A stretch of 64,000 nucleotides of DNA from Rhododendron vialii (GCF_030253575.1 NC_080559.1:12083501-12147500), one strand, 5' to 3'; shown: positions 48,501 through 60,690, numbered from the stretch's first letter. Program-made: numbers and translations. The notes: a model not told the origin generated them from the letters alone.

Positions 48501-50657
48501 AATCTGGTGGTTTCATTGCAGAGTTTTGGCAGTCAAATATGGGATTGCGCTTTAGCAACTCAAGCACTTATTGCCAGCAATATGGTAGATGAATACGGCG
48601 ATTCACTAAAGAAAGCACATTTTTACATCAAAGAATCACAGGTTCTTTTCTACCCTCTGATGCATCATGCATGTCTGTGTACATACAAACACAAACACCC
48701 AATTATATATGCATGGATAAGTTTAGTGAAATTTCATTTAGCTTTTTATACTGTTAAATTGAAGGTCAAAGAAAATCCAGCTGGGGATTTCAAGAGTATG
48801 TATCGGCACTTTACTAAAGGATCGTGGACTTTCTCTGATCAAGACCAAGGTTGGGTGGTTTCGGATTGCACAGCGGAATCGCTTAAGGTAATCTACATCT
48901 GTATTCATCAGCACATATTTGAAGCAATTGAGAAATTCATGGTTCGCCGTAACCAAAAATTTTCTTTTGCATGCAGTGTCTACTCTTACTTTCTCAAATG
49001 CCTTCTGAAATTGCTGGAGAAAAAGCTGATGTCGAGCGATTGTATGATGCTGTGAATGTGTTGCTTTACTTACAGGTACTACATAGATCATATTATTCAT
49101 CGCTATTCATAAACTTACTTTACAACTTGGTAAATGGTAATTCATAACTAACTGAATTATCTAACTTCTCTCTCTGCGTAGAGCCCTGAAAGTGGTGGGT
49201 TTGCAATATGGGAGCCCCCAGTTCCACAACCATATTTACAGGTAATTTTTTGGTTCTACAAAGAGTTATTGTCGCACAAGCCTGCTTTTAACACTCGTTC
49301 TTACAAAAGAAGTTCTAAAACAAGCCATGTCTTTTCTTTCTTTGTTCACTTTTACATTGTGACACATTGATGAAACAATGAGATGGTTTGTCGAATCCTT
49401 TTTACAACTTTTTAAACTTCTCAGGATTTGAATCCTTCAGAACTCTTTGCCGACATTGTGGTCGAGAAAGAGTAAGAACTTAAACCTTTTTTTTTAATCT
49501 TTGTCATATAGTTTATGAACAATGGCTGGTCCATATAACTAACGATATGCTCCTTCTTAGGCATGTTGAGTGCACTGCTTCGATAATCCAAGCTCTTGTG
49601 ACATTCAAACGCTTGCACCCAGGCCATAGAGAGAAAGAAATAGAAACCTCAGTGGCAAAAGCAATTCGTTTTCTAGAAGAGAAACAATGGCCTGATGGTT
49701 CTTGGTGAGTTTTAACTGCTTTCTTTTGGACTCATGTGCAAATAGAATTACTTTGGGAACAAATAGGTGAACGACTCAAATATGTACGACCCTGTTGGCA
49801 GGTATGGATACTGGGGAATTTGTTTCATCTATGGCACATTTTTCGTTCTTGGGGGGTTGGCTTCAGTAGGAAAGACGTACAACAACAGTGAAACAGTCCG
49901 TAGAGCTGTTGGATTTTTGCTTTCAACACAAAACGAAAAAGGGGGTTGGGGTGAAAGCCTTGAATCATGCCCATCTATGGTAACTCCAACACTTACGTTT
50001 ATTATGGATCTGATGATATCCTTGGCTCTAATGTAAAGCAAAAATAAAATATCTGCGTATTTGTTTTTATTCTTTAGTGACCAATGATATGGTGCACGAT
50101 TCTTGATAAAAATTGCTCGCTCATGTTTAATGTTTATGTCAAACAGAAATACCAACCGTTGGAAGGGAATCGAACGAATCTGGTACAAACATCATGGGCC
50201 ATGCTGGGACTTCTTTATGGCGGACAAGTTAGTCTCGACATCTTGAGTTTTGGATTGCTTGTTCACACGTAGTAAGAAAATAAGTTCCAGATCAGAAATA
50301 TTGTGAGAGTTTTTACATCTTCTTTATTACTAATATCTTCATATTTCTAGGCTCAAAGAGATTTGACACCATTACATAAAGTAGCGAAGATTTTAATAAA
50401 CGCGCAAATGGCCGATGGTGATTTCCCTCAACAGGTAGTTACACACTTTTGCATGCCAAGATAGAATGCGAATACGATACCAGAGTTTGTGTCATGCAAA
50501 ACTTCTTATCTCATCTTTTCTTTTCTTTGTTCTTTTTGTTCAGGAAATTACCGGTGTCTACATGAAGAACTGCATGTTACATTATGCACAATACAGGAAT
50601 ATATTTCCAATGTGGGCGCTCGGAGAATATCGAAAACGCGCTTGGCCATCTTCCTAG
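44387..50657 (+). CDS. Oxidosqualene cyclase, beta-amyrin synthase-like (18 exons, 763 aa)
   Basis: Cyclises 2,3-oxidosqualene to a pentacyclic triterpene; a membrane-associated ER enzyme of the OSC family. Exons: 44387-44596, 45336-45524, 47050-47139, 47238-47435, 47535-47619, 47749-47915, 48006-48194, 48282-48395, 48522-48641, 48765-48887, 48977-49075, 49182-49241, 49425-49471, 49561-49704, 49802-49979, 50147-50227, 50351-50434, 50544-50657. All introns are GT-AG and the joined frame is open to TAG. DCTAE (residues 488-492) supplies the catalytic acid; C489 and C568 (HVECT) fit its partner cysteines. MWCYCR (260-265) favours beta-amyrin-type over lupeol-type product. QW motifs lie at 113-119, 163-169, 606-612 and 655-661; 717-723 ends GDF. 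Unusual: [11 protein letters not shown] where GWQVSDCTAEG is common. Length and exon count suit plant OSCs. The exact product is not proven. Confidence 0.93.
45533..45594. repeat. Compound CT/TG/AT microsatellite at the intron 2 donor
   Basis: CT repeats, then gtgtgtgtgt, then AT repeats, just inside intron 2 of the intact OSC. The homologous repeat in the pseudogene is longer and has a different order. Confidence 0.93.
45711..45826 (+). repeat. 10-bp minisatellite made of W-box cores, intron 2 of the OSC
   Basis: Eleven consecutive 10-bp units, each of the form ngttgaccnn, place a TTGAC core at exactly 10-bp steps. Nine are TTGACC or TTGACT on the full WRKY W-box pattern in unbroken register, one more is TTGACC after tgac, and the last is TTGACA. 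All lie on the coding strand. The pseudogene intron 2 has no such array. Whether WRKY factors bind is inference. Confidence 0.92.
45827..46225 (+). repeat. Minisatellite of about 11 units, gaaagtgcctaaaaccctag type
   Basis: Units of about 26-33 bp start gtgcctaaaa and contain ccctagggtacc or ccttagggtacc. Two longer units with gccgctaaaaccctataat and atgaaccctaaaac occur about 150 bp apart (45957 and 46107), hinting at a higher-order repeat. AAACCCTA telo-box-like words recur. A short related fragment lies at 53728-53772. Absent from the pseudogene. Confidence 0.9.
46226..47049. other. Remainder of OSC intron 2
   Basis: AT-rich intronic sequence. It aligns with the pseudogene intron from about 46620 (cattcgtctcgacgagagta; pseudogene 11240) to the acceptor. 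No other feature is seen. Confidence 0.6.
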
Positions 50658-50951
50658 AAGGTATAAAAACTCAGGCTCGAAGACTGAGGTTCCGCGAATG
50701 AAAGCACAGTTCACCTCTAACACACGGCGGATTCAAGAATTCTTTTATCCATGTATCTAATGTGTTACACTGAGGAAGTCCTATGTTACTTAAGGAAGTC
50801 CTCTGTATTCTTTTTCTGTATACTCATTTTGTATGTAAAATCTCATTGCAGCACGGAATAGGGGATTCCCCGTTCCGCTAAGGTTCTTAATTTTTAAGTA
50901 TTTATTTCTCGTTTTACGAGACTGATTATTCTCTCATATTACATAACCTTT

Positions 50952-51292
50952 AGGCCCCGTTTGATAAAAGTTTTGGGGGATGGGATTGGATTATGAAGGT
51001 GATCGATTTTCTAGTACTTTATTTGGTTTCACAAAGTTGGTGTGGATTGCTAATTCAGTGGGATTACGAATCCCCCAAAATGGGGGATTAGGGATACCCT
51101 GGGGAGATGGCATTGATAGTCTAGTCCCAACCCTTGCTTATTACCAATCTCTTCTATCAATCCAATCTCATAATCTAATCCCATTTCAAATAAACATTCT
51201 CATTACTAATCTTTTCTCATTACCAATCTCAATCATAATCTCATCTTCTTACGAATCTCACCCATCTATCACTTTTATCAAACGGGACCTTA
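50952..51292. mobile_element. MITE with ends taggccccgtttgataaaag
   Basis: About 340 bp with left end taggccccgtttgataaaag and right end cttttatcaaacgggacctta. The inside repeats gggattgg/ccaatcc words in both orientations. It lies in the 3' flank of the intact OSC and is missing from the corresponding unit A flank. A related but longer element lies at 60948-61727. Confidence 0.75.
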
Positions 51293-52033
51293 ATTCAAAA
51301 AATAAGTACTTGTTTGCCTTAGCGAAACGGGGCCCAAGTCCACTATACCATTTTATGAGTAGTTTGTGGTTCGTGCCCTTCCTCGCGATAAGTTTTTTCT
51401 GCTTCCAGTTCACCCGAAAAAAGTCACCAAAAAACAAAAAACTATGTGCTTCTAGAGCTAATTTACCGAAATTGACATCATCAGGAAAAAAAAATTGAGA
51501 GCTAAGTGAATGTTTAATATGTTAGAAACTATGCGTTTACTTTTTGTGATGAACTAATAAAATTAAAATGCAATAAAATCAGAACTCAAAACTTGAAAAA
51601 TCAATGGAATCAAAGTGGTGATCAACTTAATAAGACAGATTCATCTCCGCTATGGTGCTTATGGTTTACATGGACGTATATCTCCCCAAAAACAACACTA
51701 CATTCGATGGGTCTGTCACCAAACTTGTATTTTTACTCTCTCAAATGATAAATCTCCGACTCAATGAAAATATTAGAACATCAACCTTTTTGAATCGACT
51801 AAGATTGAATGAGGGACATAATATTTATAGACCAACCGGTGACTATTCTGAGAATAAGGGACTCAATATTTGTAAACCAACCGGTGATTATTTTGTATAG
51901 TCACTAAGGAGGAAGGGACACATTTGTTCATAAAGGAAGCGTCCGTCTACGGTGAACATGTGCCACTGAAAATGCACAACTCTAAATAGCGTCATGCACA
52001 TTCACACCCGAAATAAAATATTATATCATAAAT

Positions 52034-52182
52034 ATTTGGGAAAATGACGGCTAAAGACGTGTTTTGATATTAATACCCATCAAGAACATTTTCAGTATTA
52101 ATAAATGTTCTCAACATGTCTTTGGCAGGTATTAATTATCAAAAACACGTCCTAAGCCATCATTTTTCCTAAATATTTTCCA
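52034..52182. mobile_element. Small foldback MITE, copy 3
   Basis: atttgggaaaatgacggc at the left pairs with gccatcatttttcctaaat at the right, with gacgtgttttgat and atcaaaaacacgtc inside. Same family as 30112-30230 and 37647-37765. The unit A flank lacks it. Confidence 0.75.
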
Positions 52183-52489
52183 ACATAATAACCATGAGTC
52201 CCTGACTATGATACGCTGCTGCACTTTGCCAATTTAACAACACCACTATTTTGTAAAATTGCAAGTGCGTCCCTCATGTTATGAAGTTCTCATTGCTGAC
52301 AAATGGGAAATTTGTCTGAAAGAAGCACAAAAAATGCTTCTGGTCAACAAGCTCTTCAAAAAACAGAACAAACTAAACTTCCTTTTCAAAAACCAAGGAA
52401 AAAACGAAACCTACATTCTTTCATCTATTCAATTGTTGTGACTTTTGATACACCATTGACCAATAAAATCCATTTCCGCTAGGAGGTGA

Positions 52490-53330
52490 GATATTAGGTT
52501 TTGTTTCTGCTAACCAAAAAGTTGTAGACCATAATTTTTTTGGTTTTGTCTTTATTCAATTTTTTTTTTGTGTTGGTTAATTTTGCGCCAAACTTTTATG
52601 TATTATTAGTTTTTGCTTGACGAGATAAATCAGAAAAATAAAAAATTATGACTTTTACACAAACATTTTGGAAAATATCTAAGAATAACCCAAAAAGTCA
52701 GTTTCTTGGATTTTCCTTGGATGTTTCCAAAAATACTTATGTAAACGTCATAATTTTTTACTTTTCTTATTCCTTTCGTCGAGACGAACCAATAATACAT
52801 AAAAGATTGACGAAAAACTTATAAACGCGAAAATTTTAAATAAGGACAAAATAAAAAAGTTGTAGACCTTTGGTTAGCGGAAACGGGGTGCCACGTATGC
52901 ACTAATACTATACTCTTCACAACAATTTTTGGGTGGATTTGATTGCCACGCAATTTACCAAAGTTTGATTCTTAGGGTCAGGCTGCAAGAAAATAATTTC
53001 TTGTAAATTCCCAGCGCCTGAAACTGTCCGAAACCGGATCAGGAAGAGATTTAGTTGAGGTACTAAAAAGCTGATTTGAGCACACGTGATTGTCTAACCG
53101 AAAAAAAATCCCTTAAAAATAATCATTCTTCATATCCATATTAGGCTTTTACACTTTTATTATCTAGTAAAGTATGAAAGGTCTACGGCCGCTTGATTTC
53201 AATGTCACATATATAATATTGTCCACCTATGAGAAAAATTATTGTAGTAATGCATTCTTTTATAAAGAAGTATGGAAAAGTAAACAATGAATCTTGATTG
53301 TAATTTAGAAACTCTTATTAAATGAAATTA
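52490..53330. other. 3' flank of duplication unit B, no gene seen
   Basis: AT-rich. From 52906 it aligns with 23300-23740 of unit A. Around 52520-52850 inverted words (cgtcgagacgaacc, cataattttttact) suggest a decayed foldback element. Confidence 0.5.
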
Positions 53331-53335
53331 ATATA

Positions 53336-53619
53336 CTCTCTCCGTTCCAAAATGATTGTCATGTTCGGTCTCCGATGCAAATTTTAAATTGTTAATATCT
53401 TTCAATCTACAATGTTTTTAAAGATTTTAAAAATTTTGTATAATAAAACTAATTGAGATCTATCATAATTTTGTATAATTTTTTTGTATAATAGAACTAA
53501 TTGAGATCTATCATATAAGATTCATATTGCACGTAAAATTCATTATAGATTGAAAGATATTAACAATTTAAAATTTGCATTGAAGACCGAACATGACAGT
53601 CATTCTGGAATGGAGGGAG
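53336..53619. mobile_element. Stowaway-type MITE with an exact empty site in unit A
   Basis: Ends ctctctccgttccaaaatga and cattctggaatggagggag, flanked by TA on both sides (53334-53335, 53620-53621). Unit A reads ttaatatagtagttagttaa with a single TA, so insertion came after the duplication. The arms pair through cgaacatgacag. Confidence 0.9.
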
Positions 53620-53774
53620 TAGTAATTAGTTAAGTTGACAACTTGCATCAATTATAATGAGGCATTTTACCTCTAAGTCTAGAAAATAGAAAGTAATTCC
53701 CACAAGATCTCCTCTAATTACCGAAACACTAAAACCCTATGAAAGTGTCTAAAATCCTAAACACTGAAAGTGCC

Positions 53775-55262
53775 TGTAATGCCTTGATTTTTTGGACACG
53801 TTAATTAAATCATTTTCAATTGATTTAATAATTCATAAAACTGATATACTCCCTCCGTCCCTTTTTTTTGTGTCCAGTATTCCATTTTGGGCTATCCTTT
53901 AATAAGTGTCCATTTTGTAAAGTTAGGGGGGTAAAAGTTGGTGTATTGTCTATTTTGTCCCTAAAAGTAGATTTTATTTGAAAAGTTAGTGAGTAAAAGT
54001 GTAATGATGATGGGTAAGTAAGGAAAGTGGAGGAAAAAGTTGATGTGAAATGTGTAATGATGATGTCTTTTTAATAAGTTGGAGTTACGAAGCAGGACAC
54101 TTAAAAAGGGACGGAGGGAGTATAAGAAATGAAATTTTATTAAACAGAGTTTAGCAGCGGGAACCTCAAATACCAAATTCAAACCTACTTAATTGTCTTA
54201 CAAACTAACAAAATGAAATAGAGTTTGACAAATGTGATAACACTTATAGAAATTTAATTAAAAGTACGTCAAATTAACAGAGCTTCTAAGGGTAAGACAA
54301 CCAAGGCTCGACAAACTCCCATTCCTCAGCTGGGAGATCTTCACCCTGATACTAATCATCTTGAAGAGGATTCTGTTCTTTGGTTTCCTGATTACTTGGC
54401 ATAAAACACCAGCCCAACGGCACTATAATGAGTTTTGAAACTCAGTAGATAATCTCAACTCTACTAACCCCTTACTTTACAGATAACAGTTCCATAATAT
54501 AACAATTGATATTACACAAAAGGTACAGAATAATAGCACATCGTCTTTTTTTTTTACTATCTATCAACGTACATGAAATCTAAAGATCTTCTCCACAAGA
54601 TCCTTTCCTCCCACATCCACCAATTTTGACCATCCCATGGAATAACTTTCCCTTTATCTGTCCTGCACCAGGGTTCTAAGCGAATACTACCAAATGATGT
54701 ACTCAATCTGGATTCACCTACAACTATAATAAAGGAATAGCTCACCATGACAACTCATCATTAGGGATCGCACTATCTCATTGTCAGAATTCTTTATCGT
54801 CTCTTAACTTTACACACTGGATATTTTACCATACCTCTAATTTACACACTGGTACTATACCCTATTCAGGGATTCTTTACTGTTTCCCAAAATACTGTAC
54901 CCAAAGTCCTTTACCGTCCTTCACGCACACATTGGGTACTGTACTGCATTTAGGATCCTTTACTATATCCCAAATCCTGTACTCGGAGTTCTTTACCGTC
55001 CTCCACACACTTTGAGTACTTTACCGTACTTGGGGTCCTTTATCGTTCTCCAACTCAACTTTAGGTACTTTATCATACCAGGGTCTTTTACCGGCACCCA
55101 ACATCCTCAATCGACTTTACCATTTTATCATTTACTTAAACATCGTCTATGTGAGCCACTACTCATAACCACCCAAGAATCTAAGTCCATTCTAGCACGT
55201 ACAACATGATACAATCAACAATAGCTCAAACATGATATATTTCAGTGAGACAACAATATAAC
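53775..55262 (-). mobile_element. Gypsy LTR remnant
   Basis: The left end tgtaatgccttgatttttt resembles the LTR end at 1480. Inside, the complement matches 6180-6870 (gtactttaccgta, ggtcctttatcg, gataatctcaactctacta). The right boundary is lost in later insertions. A Stowaway is nested near its left end. Related sequence may continue between 56690 and 57100, but I cannot fix an end. Confidence 0.55.
53850..54121. mobile_element. Stowaway-type MITE nested in the LTR remnant
   Basis: Ends ctccctccgtcccttttttt and aaaaagggacggagggag flanked by TA. About 272 bp; internal gtgtccattttgtaaag. Confidence 0.9.
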
Positions 55263-55289
55263 AATTGATAGGTGCAAATAATTAAACAC

Positions 55290-55801
55290 GTAAGAGACCT
55301 TTTGGAGTTAATAATTGTTGACTGCCATTTTTCTAGGCAGATTTGGGAATCTATTCTTGACAAGTTTCAGATTCATAGGCCAACTAGTAAATGGGAGGAT
55401 GAACTAGACTGGGCTCTCAATTTCAGTAAAGGGACAGCTTTTCGGGCTCTTACATTCAAGTTAGCTTTTGCCGTTGGGGTGTACTTTATTTGGCTCGAAA
55501 GGAACTCTCGAGTGTTTGGTGGGGGCTCTAAGAGTCCTAATGAAATCTTGGCCTGCATTCAAGATAATCTGAGGCTTAGAATTTGTACTTGGAGTAATAT
55601 CTCTAACACAGTTGAGAACCAAAGTATTTGTACTCTTTGGCAAATCTCTTCTAAAATGTTGGGGAATTCTGTCCCTTAGGGGTTTTGAAGTTTAGTAGTT
55701 TGTTGTAGACTTTCTTTGTAAAGTTTGATTGTAATGGAGCTTTCCTCCCCTAAGTTTTTGCTTGGTTGGCTATAAAATGCATCATTTACCCAAAAAAAAA
55801 A
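55290..55801 (+). mobile_element. 5'-truncated L1-type LINE (reverse transcriptase C-terminal end)
   Basis: The frame to TAG at 55677 encodes the zinc-binding tail of plant LINE reverse transcriptase: CHFSRQIWESILDKF, ALTFKLAFAVGVYFIWLERN, GGGSKSPNEILACIQDNLRL. An untranslated tail follows and ends in poly-A at 55791. acgta occurs at both edges and may be the target duplication. It is dead on arrival, being truncated at the start. Confidence 0.85.
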
Positions 55802-57215
55802 CGTATGTTCATTTATTGATTTTATTAGAGCAACTATTATAATTGTAAGTACACGCTACTGACTTAGTAAATTCAAGTACTTTGAATTAATCTTTTTTTT
55901 TTCTTTGTTTGTTAGTTCAATTTTCTAGTCTTTGAGGCCTCCAATATTTTAACAACTTAGTAATATGTTACTCCTTACTATTTTGTTATCATTTAGCAAA
56001 ATTTTTAGTTTTACCGATCCATTGGTTTACAACAGTGGTGCCCTAATAGTTTCACTAACCTTGGGTTATAATGTAGTTTCTTATTTACTGGCTATTTTAA
56101 CTAATACAAATGTTGATTTCTTAATTCATACTTCCAGATTCTAGATTATTGAAGTTTTATAGTTTCTTTTACTATTTTAACCAAACTAGTTGACCATTAA
56201 CTTGTGAGGTATTTGTTTTACGCAAATAATAAAATTTTCTAGTTGATTCTTTTCAAGATACCCTTTTTAAATGTTTGCGAACATTAGTTTATTTCTAGTA
56301 TACAATGTAATATATTTTTTTGGAAGTTCACTTAATAAATTGCTATTCTAACTTGATTATATTATTGGATCTCTAATTTTAGTTTTAGCTTACTTACTAA
56401 CTATATTTATTTATGAAGTGCAGGTGTCCTCGTAGGTTTCATGTTCGCACGTAAGATTAACACCTAAATCATGAATCATTCCATCATAGATGCAGTAAAG
56501 AAGGCAACCCAATTAGGCTAAGTAAAACATATCAATTAGATCAACATAGCATGCAACCATTAATGTTATAAACACTACTGGTAGAAATACGTTTAGCCAT
56601 AGCTTAGGGTCAAATCTAAAAACTAAAATAGCACAGGGGTCTATGTGAAATAACAGTCCAACATTTCCCAATGCCTTCGTGCATGCTACAGTGACTTTTC
56701 AAAGAAAAACAAAGTATCATTTGGATTCCACAGTTTTGATCCGTAGCCCGATTTCAACCGTTAATACTCCTTAAACTCAACATATAGGGATTATTTTATA
56801 CTTAGGAGAAAGTAGAGAAGCGATTATTCTAGCTTAAATTTGGTCGAAAAGTGAAAAATGAATTCCGGACAGTTTCAGTAAAACGAAGAAGACGACGACA
56901 GCGGCGGTGGGGGACCTCGGGACTGACTTTGGTTGGGTGGTGGATGCTTCATGTTATGCTTGAGAACGTGGGCTATGATGTTTGAACCGGATTTGTGTTC
57001 GGGTGAGTGTACAACCGAAACCCACTTGGTATCTCTCTCTCTAAAACTCCATGGGACTCTATGATAGATGTAATATTGTAAGGCCACAATGTATGTTCTT
57101 TCTCAATAGAAAGGAGTAAATATCCTATTTTTCTCGACGGTGTTCGGTCTAGCTTATATTCACCTAAACTAATCTCCTATTCGATTTAATCAAAGGCAAA
57201 CCATCTCACCAAAAC
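55802..57215. other. AT-rich spacer, no gene seen
   Basis: No recognised exon or RNA gene. Around 56770-57060 some phrases (atacttaggagaaagtagag) recall the solo LTR at 1480-4716 (atacttagggaagtgagtag), so part may be old LTR sequence. Confidence 0.45.
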
Positions 57216-57218
57216 TTG

Positions 57219-57958
57219 AACCCCGTTCGTTTAAGGGTTTTGGATTTTGAATTTTAATCATTATCCTATTTTTCTTCAATCATTACTATCATTTTTCTCT
57301 CTATCACTCTTCAATCATTATCCCTATTTTTAATATATTATTCTATTTCTCTTTACACTCATTATCTACAGGGGATTTGATTTCTGCGCTCGCTCCAAAC
57401 TTGTCTCCTTCTACCATTCAAAATAATATAGTTGTTGCATTTGCAGGCCAAAACCAAATCAAGAACCATTTTTGTTCATGATTGTGTGGGATCTACTTAG
57501 AAGTCTCGCACAAACGATCTAAACCATTCAAAAATTATAAAATAATTTTTTGATTTATCTTGAAAAAATTTAGCACAATTGGATTTTTTTAAGTAATTGA
57601 TCTAATTTGTTCCATTTTCCATTTAGAATTCAGGATCCTAAACTCTAAAATAATCTTGAACGGTTTAGATTGGATCGTTTATTTTACTATATAATTTTCA
57701 AGATCAATTAAAAAATTATTTTATAATTTTTGAACGGTTCGGATCGTTTATGCGGGACATCTAAGTGGGTCCTACACAATCATGTGCAAAATGGTTCTTG
57801 ATTAGGTTTTGACCTGCAAATGCAGCAGATTATTTTGAATGGCAGAAGGAGACAAGTTTGGAGTGCCTCCGGTCTTTCTTGGAGCGTGAAAATCAAACCC
57901 CTTTAACCCTATCTACAAATTCAAATCTAAAATCTAAAATCTAAAAACGAACGGGGTC
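57219..57958. mobile_element. Large foldback MITE (about 740 bp)
   Basis: aaccccgttcgtttaa at the left pairs with aaaacgaacggggtc at the right. Deeper pairs are ttgcatttgcaggcc with gacctgcaaatgcag, and gatctaaaccattcaaaaat with its near complement around 57735. The whole segment folds on itself. cttgaa borders both ends, but the target duplication is not certain. Confidence 0.75.
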
Positions 57959-57996
57959 TTGAAGTTTCGACAAAGATTATACTCTTGCATCCCGAC

Positions 57997-60690
57997 TGTT
58001 GAGACCTGTGACTTTGAGGCCGAATTTTTTTTTCTTTTTCTATTGTAAATGTAGGGCCCACCGAGATAGACGGTGCGGATATTTGGTGTGGGGTATTCGT
58101 GGAAGGATAAAAGGGTAATTGAGCGAATGGTGCACGTGTGAGTGTGTGGTGTGAGAAGTAGGGGATTACTCCCCCACCTCTATTTATCCAGGAGGAGAAA
58201 TATTTCTCATTCTCTCTCTTTCTCACTCTCGGCAGTCTCTCTCTCTTCCTCTCCATCCGAAAACTCTCCCTCTCTTCGATTTCAACACCTTAGAGCATGA
58301 TTCCGGACGAAGTCCAAGAATTAAAGTTGCTATTCGGAGCACGGGATTTCCGAATATCCAAGAAAAATCATGATTGGACCGCATGAGAGCTTAGTTGACT
58401 TGGTCAAAGGGTCGGGTTTTGCTCAAAACCCATGAGGTAGGGATTTCTTTCTCTTGTTATACGTTTATATAATGTTTATGTACCTAGATCGTGCCTTGTT
58501 TCGTTGTGTGAGGCTGTCTCTTCCAATCTCGAAAATCTGCAGAATAGGGTCTCAGTTTTTGGGGTTTTTAGCCTTCTTAAACTTGAAATTGAATTTGGTT
58601 CCTTCATGTAAAATAGAGTAGACTTAAAGCTCGTTTTAATGCCGCAAGAATCACCCGAAACAGTTGGGAATTGAATTTGTGGTGATTTTTAGAAAACTGG
58701 TCTGCAATCTGTCTTGTGTTTTGCTGTTCTGAGTTTTCGCCCAACTTCAAATGGCTGTCACTTTCTCGTCTGATGTCCGATTCAAGCAAACTTTATATCG
58801 ATTTTGAGTTCTTGAAGTCAGCTTTGTATTGCCACCGGAATCACCTTAAAATCTTAGTACACCGAAAGTTATGATCATTTGAGTGGAGGTGTGTCAATCT
58901 GTCACGTTAATGTGTGACAGATTCGTATTGCTTCAGTGAATGCCTGTTTAACCATCCTTGGAGTGCAGATTTGACTAGGGTTCCTTCATACCTTTTAAGC
59001 TTTGTTCAATCGCGCAACTTTTGGGACTAGAATCGTTTAAAAGTATTAAGAACTCGATTTATAGAAGATTGAGCTGAAATCTGGAAATCCAGACAGCGAA
59101 TAGAGCTGTGTTTTTCATCGTTTGTTATGGTTAAACGACGCTAGTGGTTATGGGTCCTTATGGGTTTTAAAGATTGGTAAGTTAGTAATCTTTGGGCATT
59201 GGAATCATTGAAAAATATTGAGTATGAAATTTTTTATGAATTGTCGAACACTGACTGCTCTCTGGGACAGTTTTGGTCCATTGAATTCTCGTTCATCCGT
59301 TTTTGATTCCCGATCACTTCTAACACCTTTTAAACATCGTTAAACCATCTCTAAGCTTGATTACTGGAGTTTCTATGATTCGTTGGTCATTTAAATTCCT
59401 TCGATACCCGTCAAGTGTTGTCTTAGTGTTGTTGTAAACGGAATACGTGATGTAAGGTTGTTTAGGAGTACCGAAGGCTATGTGGTATGTTGTGGGAAAT
59501 ATAGTTGGTAGACGTGAGCTTTTCTAGTGATCCAAGTGGTAGCATAGTAATGCGTGTCCTCGTGATTCACTTATCCTTCAAACTCTTTTGGTGCTTGTTC
59601 CATGAGATCTAAGTATCAATATTAGCGGATAGTATGTTTTGTAGAGTCGCTATGGTGTTGGTACGATATTGTGATATATTAAGAGAAAAAAGGCGTGTAC
59701 TCATTTATCAGTCGATGTCTGTTATAATTGATCGTTTGGAATACATTGAAATGGGTTTGTCGATGCGTGTTTGACCTATAAGTCGGTTTGATTGACATGT
59801 TTTATTCACTCCGCTTGGTTCTCAACTTTGGGAGTAACTTTTAACTCTCGGCACAGTTTTCAATAAATCTTTCTCTCTCTCTATCTCTCTCCACTCATTA
59901 CCACTCAACTCTAAAAAATAACTTTATAAGACTTAAACCAAACAAAGCCATTGTGTCATGAGATTAGAGAAGTATTTGTTGGAGTTGTATAATTATTGGG
60001 ATTCAAGTGGCTATAATCGAGAATTGGAATGAGGATGTGACTGCAACATAAGGGGTGGTAATGTAGATTGCAACGCAAAGGGTGGTAATGCAGAAACCCA
60101 AATAATGGGTGATGTTGACTGTAACGCAAAGAGGTGGAAATGCAGAGGGTCTGAGATCATGAGACGTGTCGAAATGGTTGCGAACCATTGTGAGTACGTT
60201 TGATTGATATGAGTTTAATAATGTTTCTAGATGACATGTGAACTGTTGGGATTACTTACAAGTTGTTTGGAACTCCTTGGTGGTAGTCTGTCTTCCGTTG
60301 TGATAAACTCATGTTTCTCATGTTCACTTATCAAAATCTTTCATTCTTTGTGCATACTTCATTGCATTTTTATGTAGCTTGAGTATAGATTTCTCTACTG
60401 GGCTTGTGTAGCTCAATTTATCATTTTCAGGTACACTTCAGGGACACGGTCTTGAAGGGTGTGAAGTGCATGCAGACATCACAAGATAAAGTTATTTTTT
60501 TGAAGTACTTGTTTTCCTTCGTAAATCAAACTGCACTGTACTATTTTTTCTCTATTTTGGAATATTGTATCAATTTGATAGATTTGTGAGATTTGAAAAC
60601 TGTATTGTAATTTGGGTATTGTATGTACTATTGTGAGAATTTGTATTTAAAATGGTATTATTATTTATGTTGAAAATCGAGGGCGTGACC
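57997..60690 (+). mobile_element. Solo LTR (2.69 kb) of a Gypsy-type element
   Basis: Starts tgttgagacctgtgac and ends atcgagggcgtgacc. A perfect 5-bp duplication CCGAC lies at 57992-57996 and 60691-60695. The end resembles that of the chromovirus LTR at 24897-26553. A promoter-like zone (ctatttatcc, then CT-rich leader near 58180-58260) suits an LTR. No internal coding sequence. Confidence 0.85.

Larger units (their letters stand above)
30329..53650. repeat. Segmental duplication unit B (bZIP-like and glutaredoxin relics, intact OSC)
   Basis: Starts with the bZIP leader that is also at 1-225 and includes the intact OSC locus and a 3' flank shared with unit A. The bZIP coding exons and the glutaredoxin relic have no counterpart in unit A within the window, so they were either lost from A or the duplication is a composite of two events. 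Confidence 0.7.

Noticed and set aside
48000..49055. A 351-codon open frame, the longest in the window
   Set aside because: It reads through introns 7-10 of the intact OSC. The exons are supported by homology and splice sites; the intron-encoded parts have no family match.
7756..50657. A triterpene biosynthetic gene cluster
   Set aside because: Two OSC copies are present, one dead, but no cytochrome P450, glycosyltransferase, acyltransferase or dehydrogenase gene is visible in the 64 kb.
50980..51498. 172-codon open frame downstream of the intact OSC
   Set aside because: It lies across a MITE (50952-51292) and AT-rich flank and has no recognisable domain.
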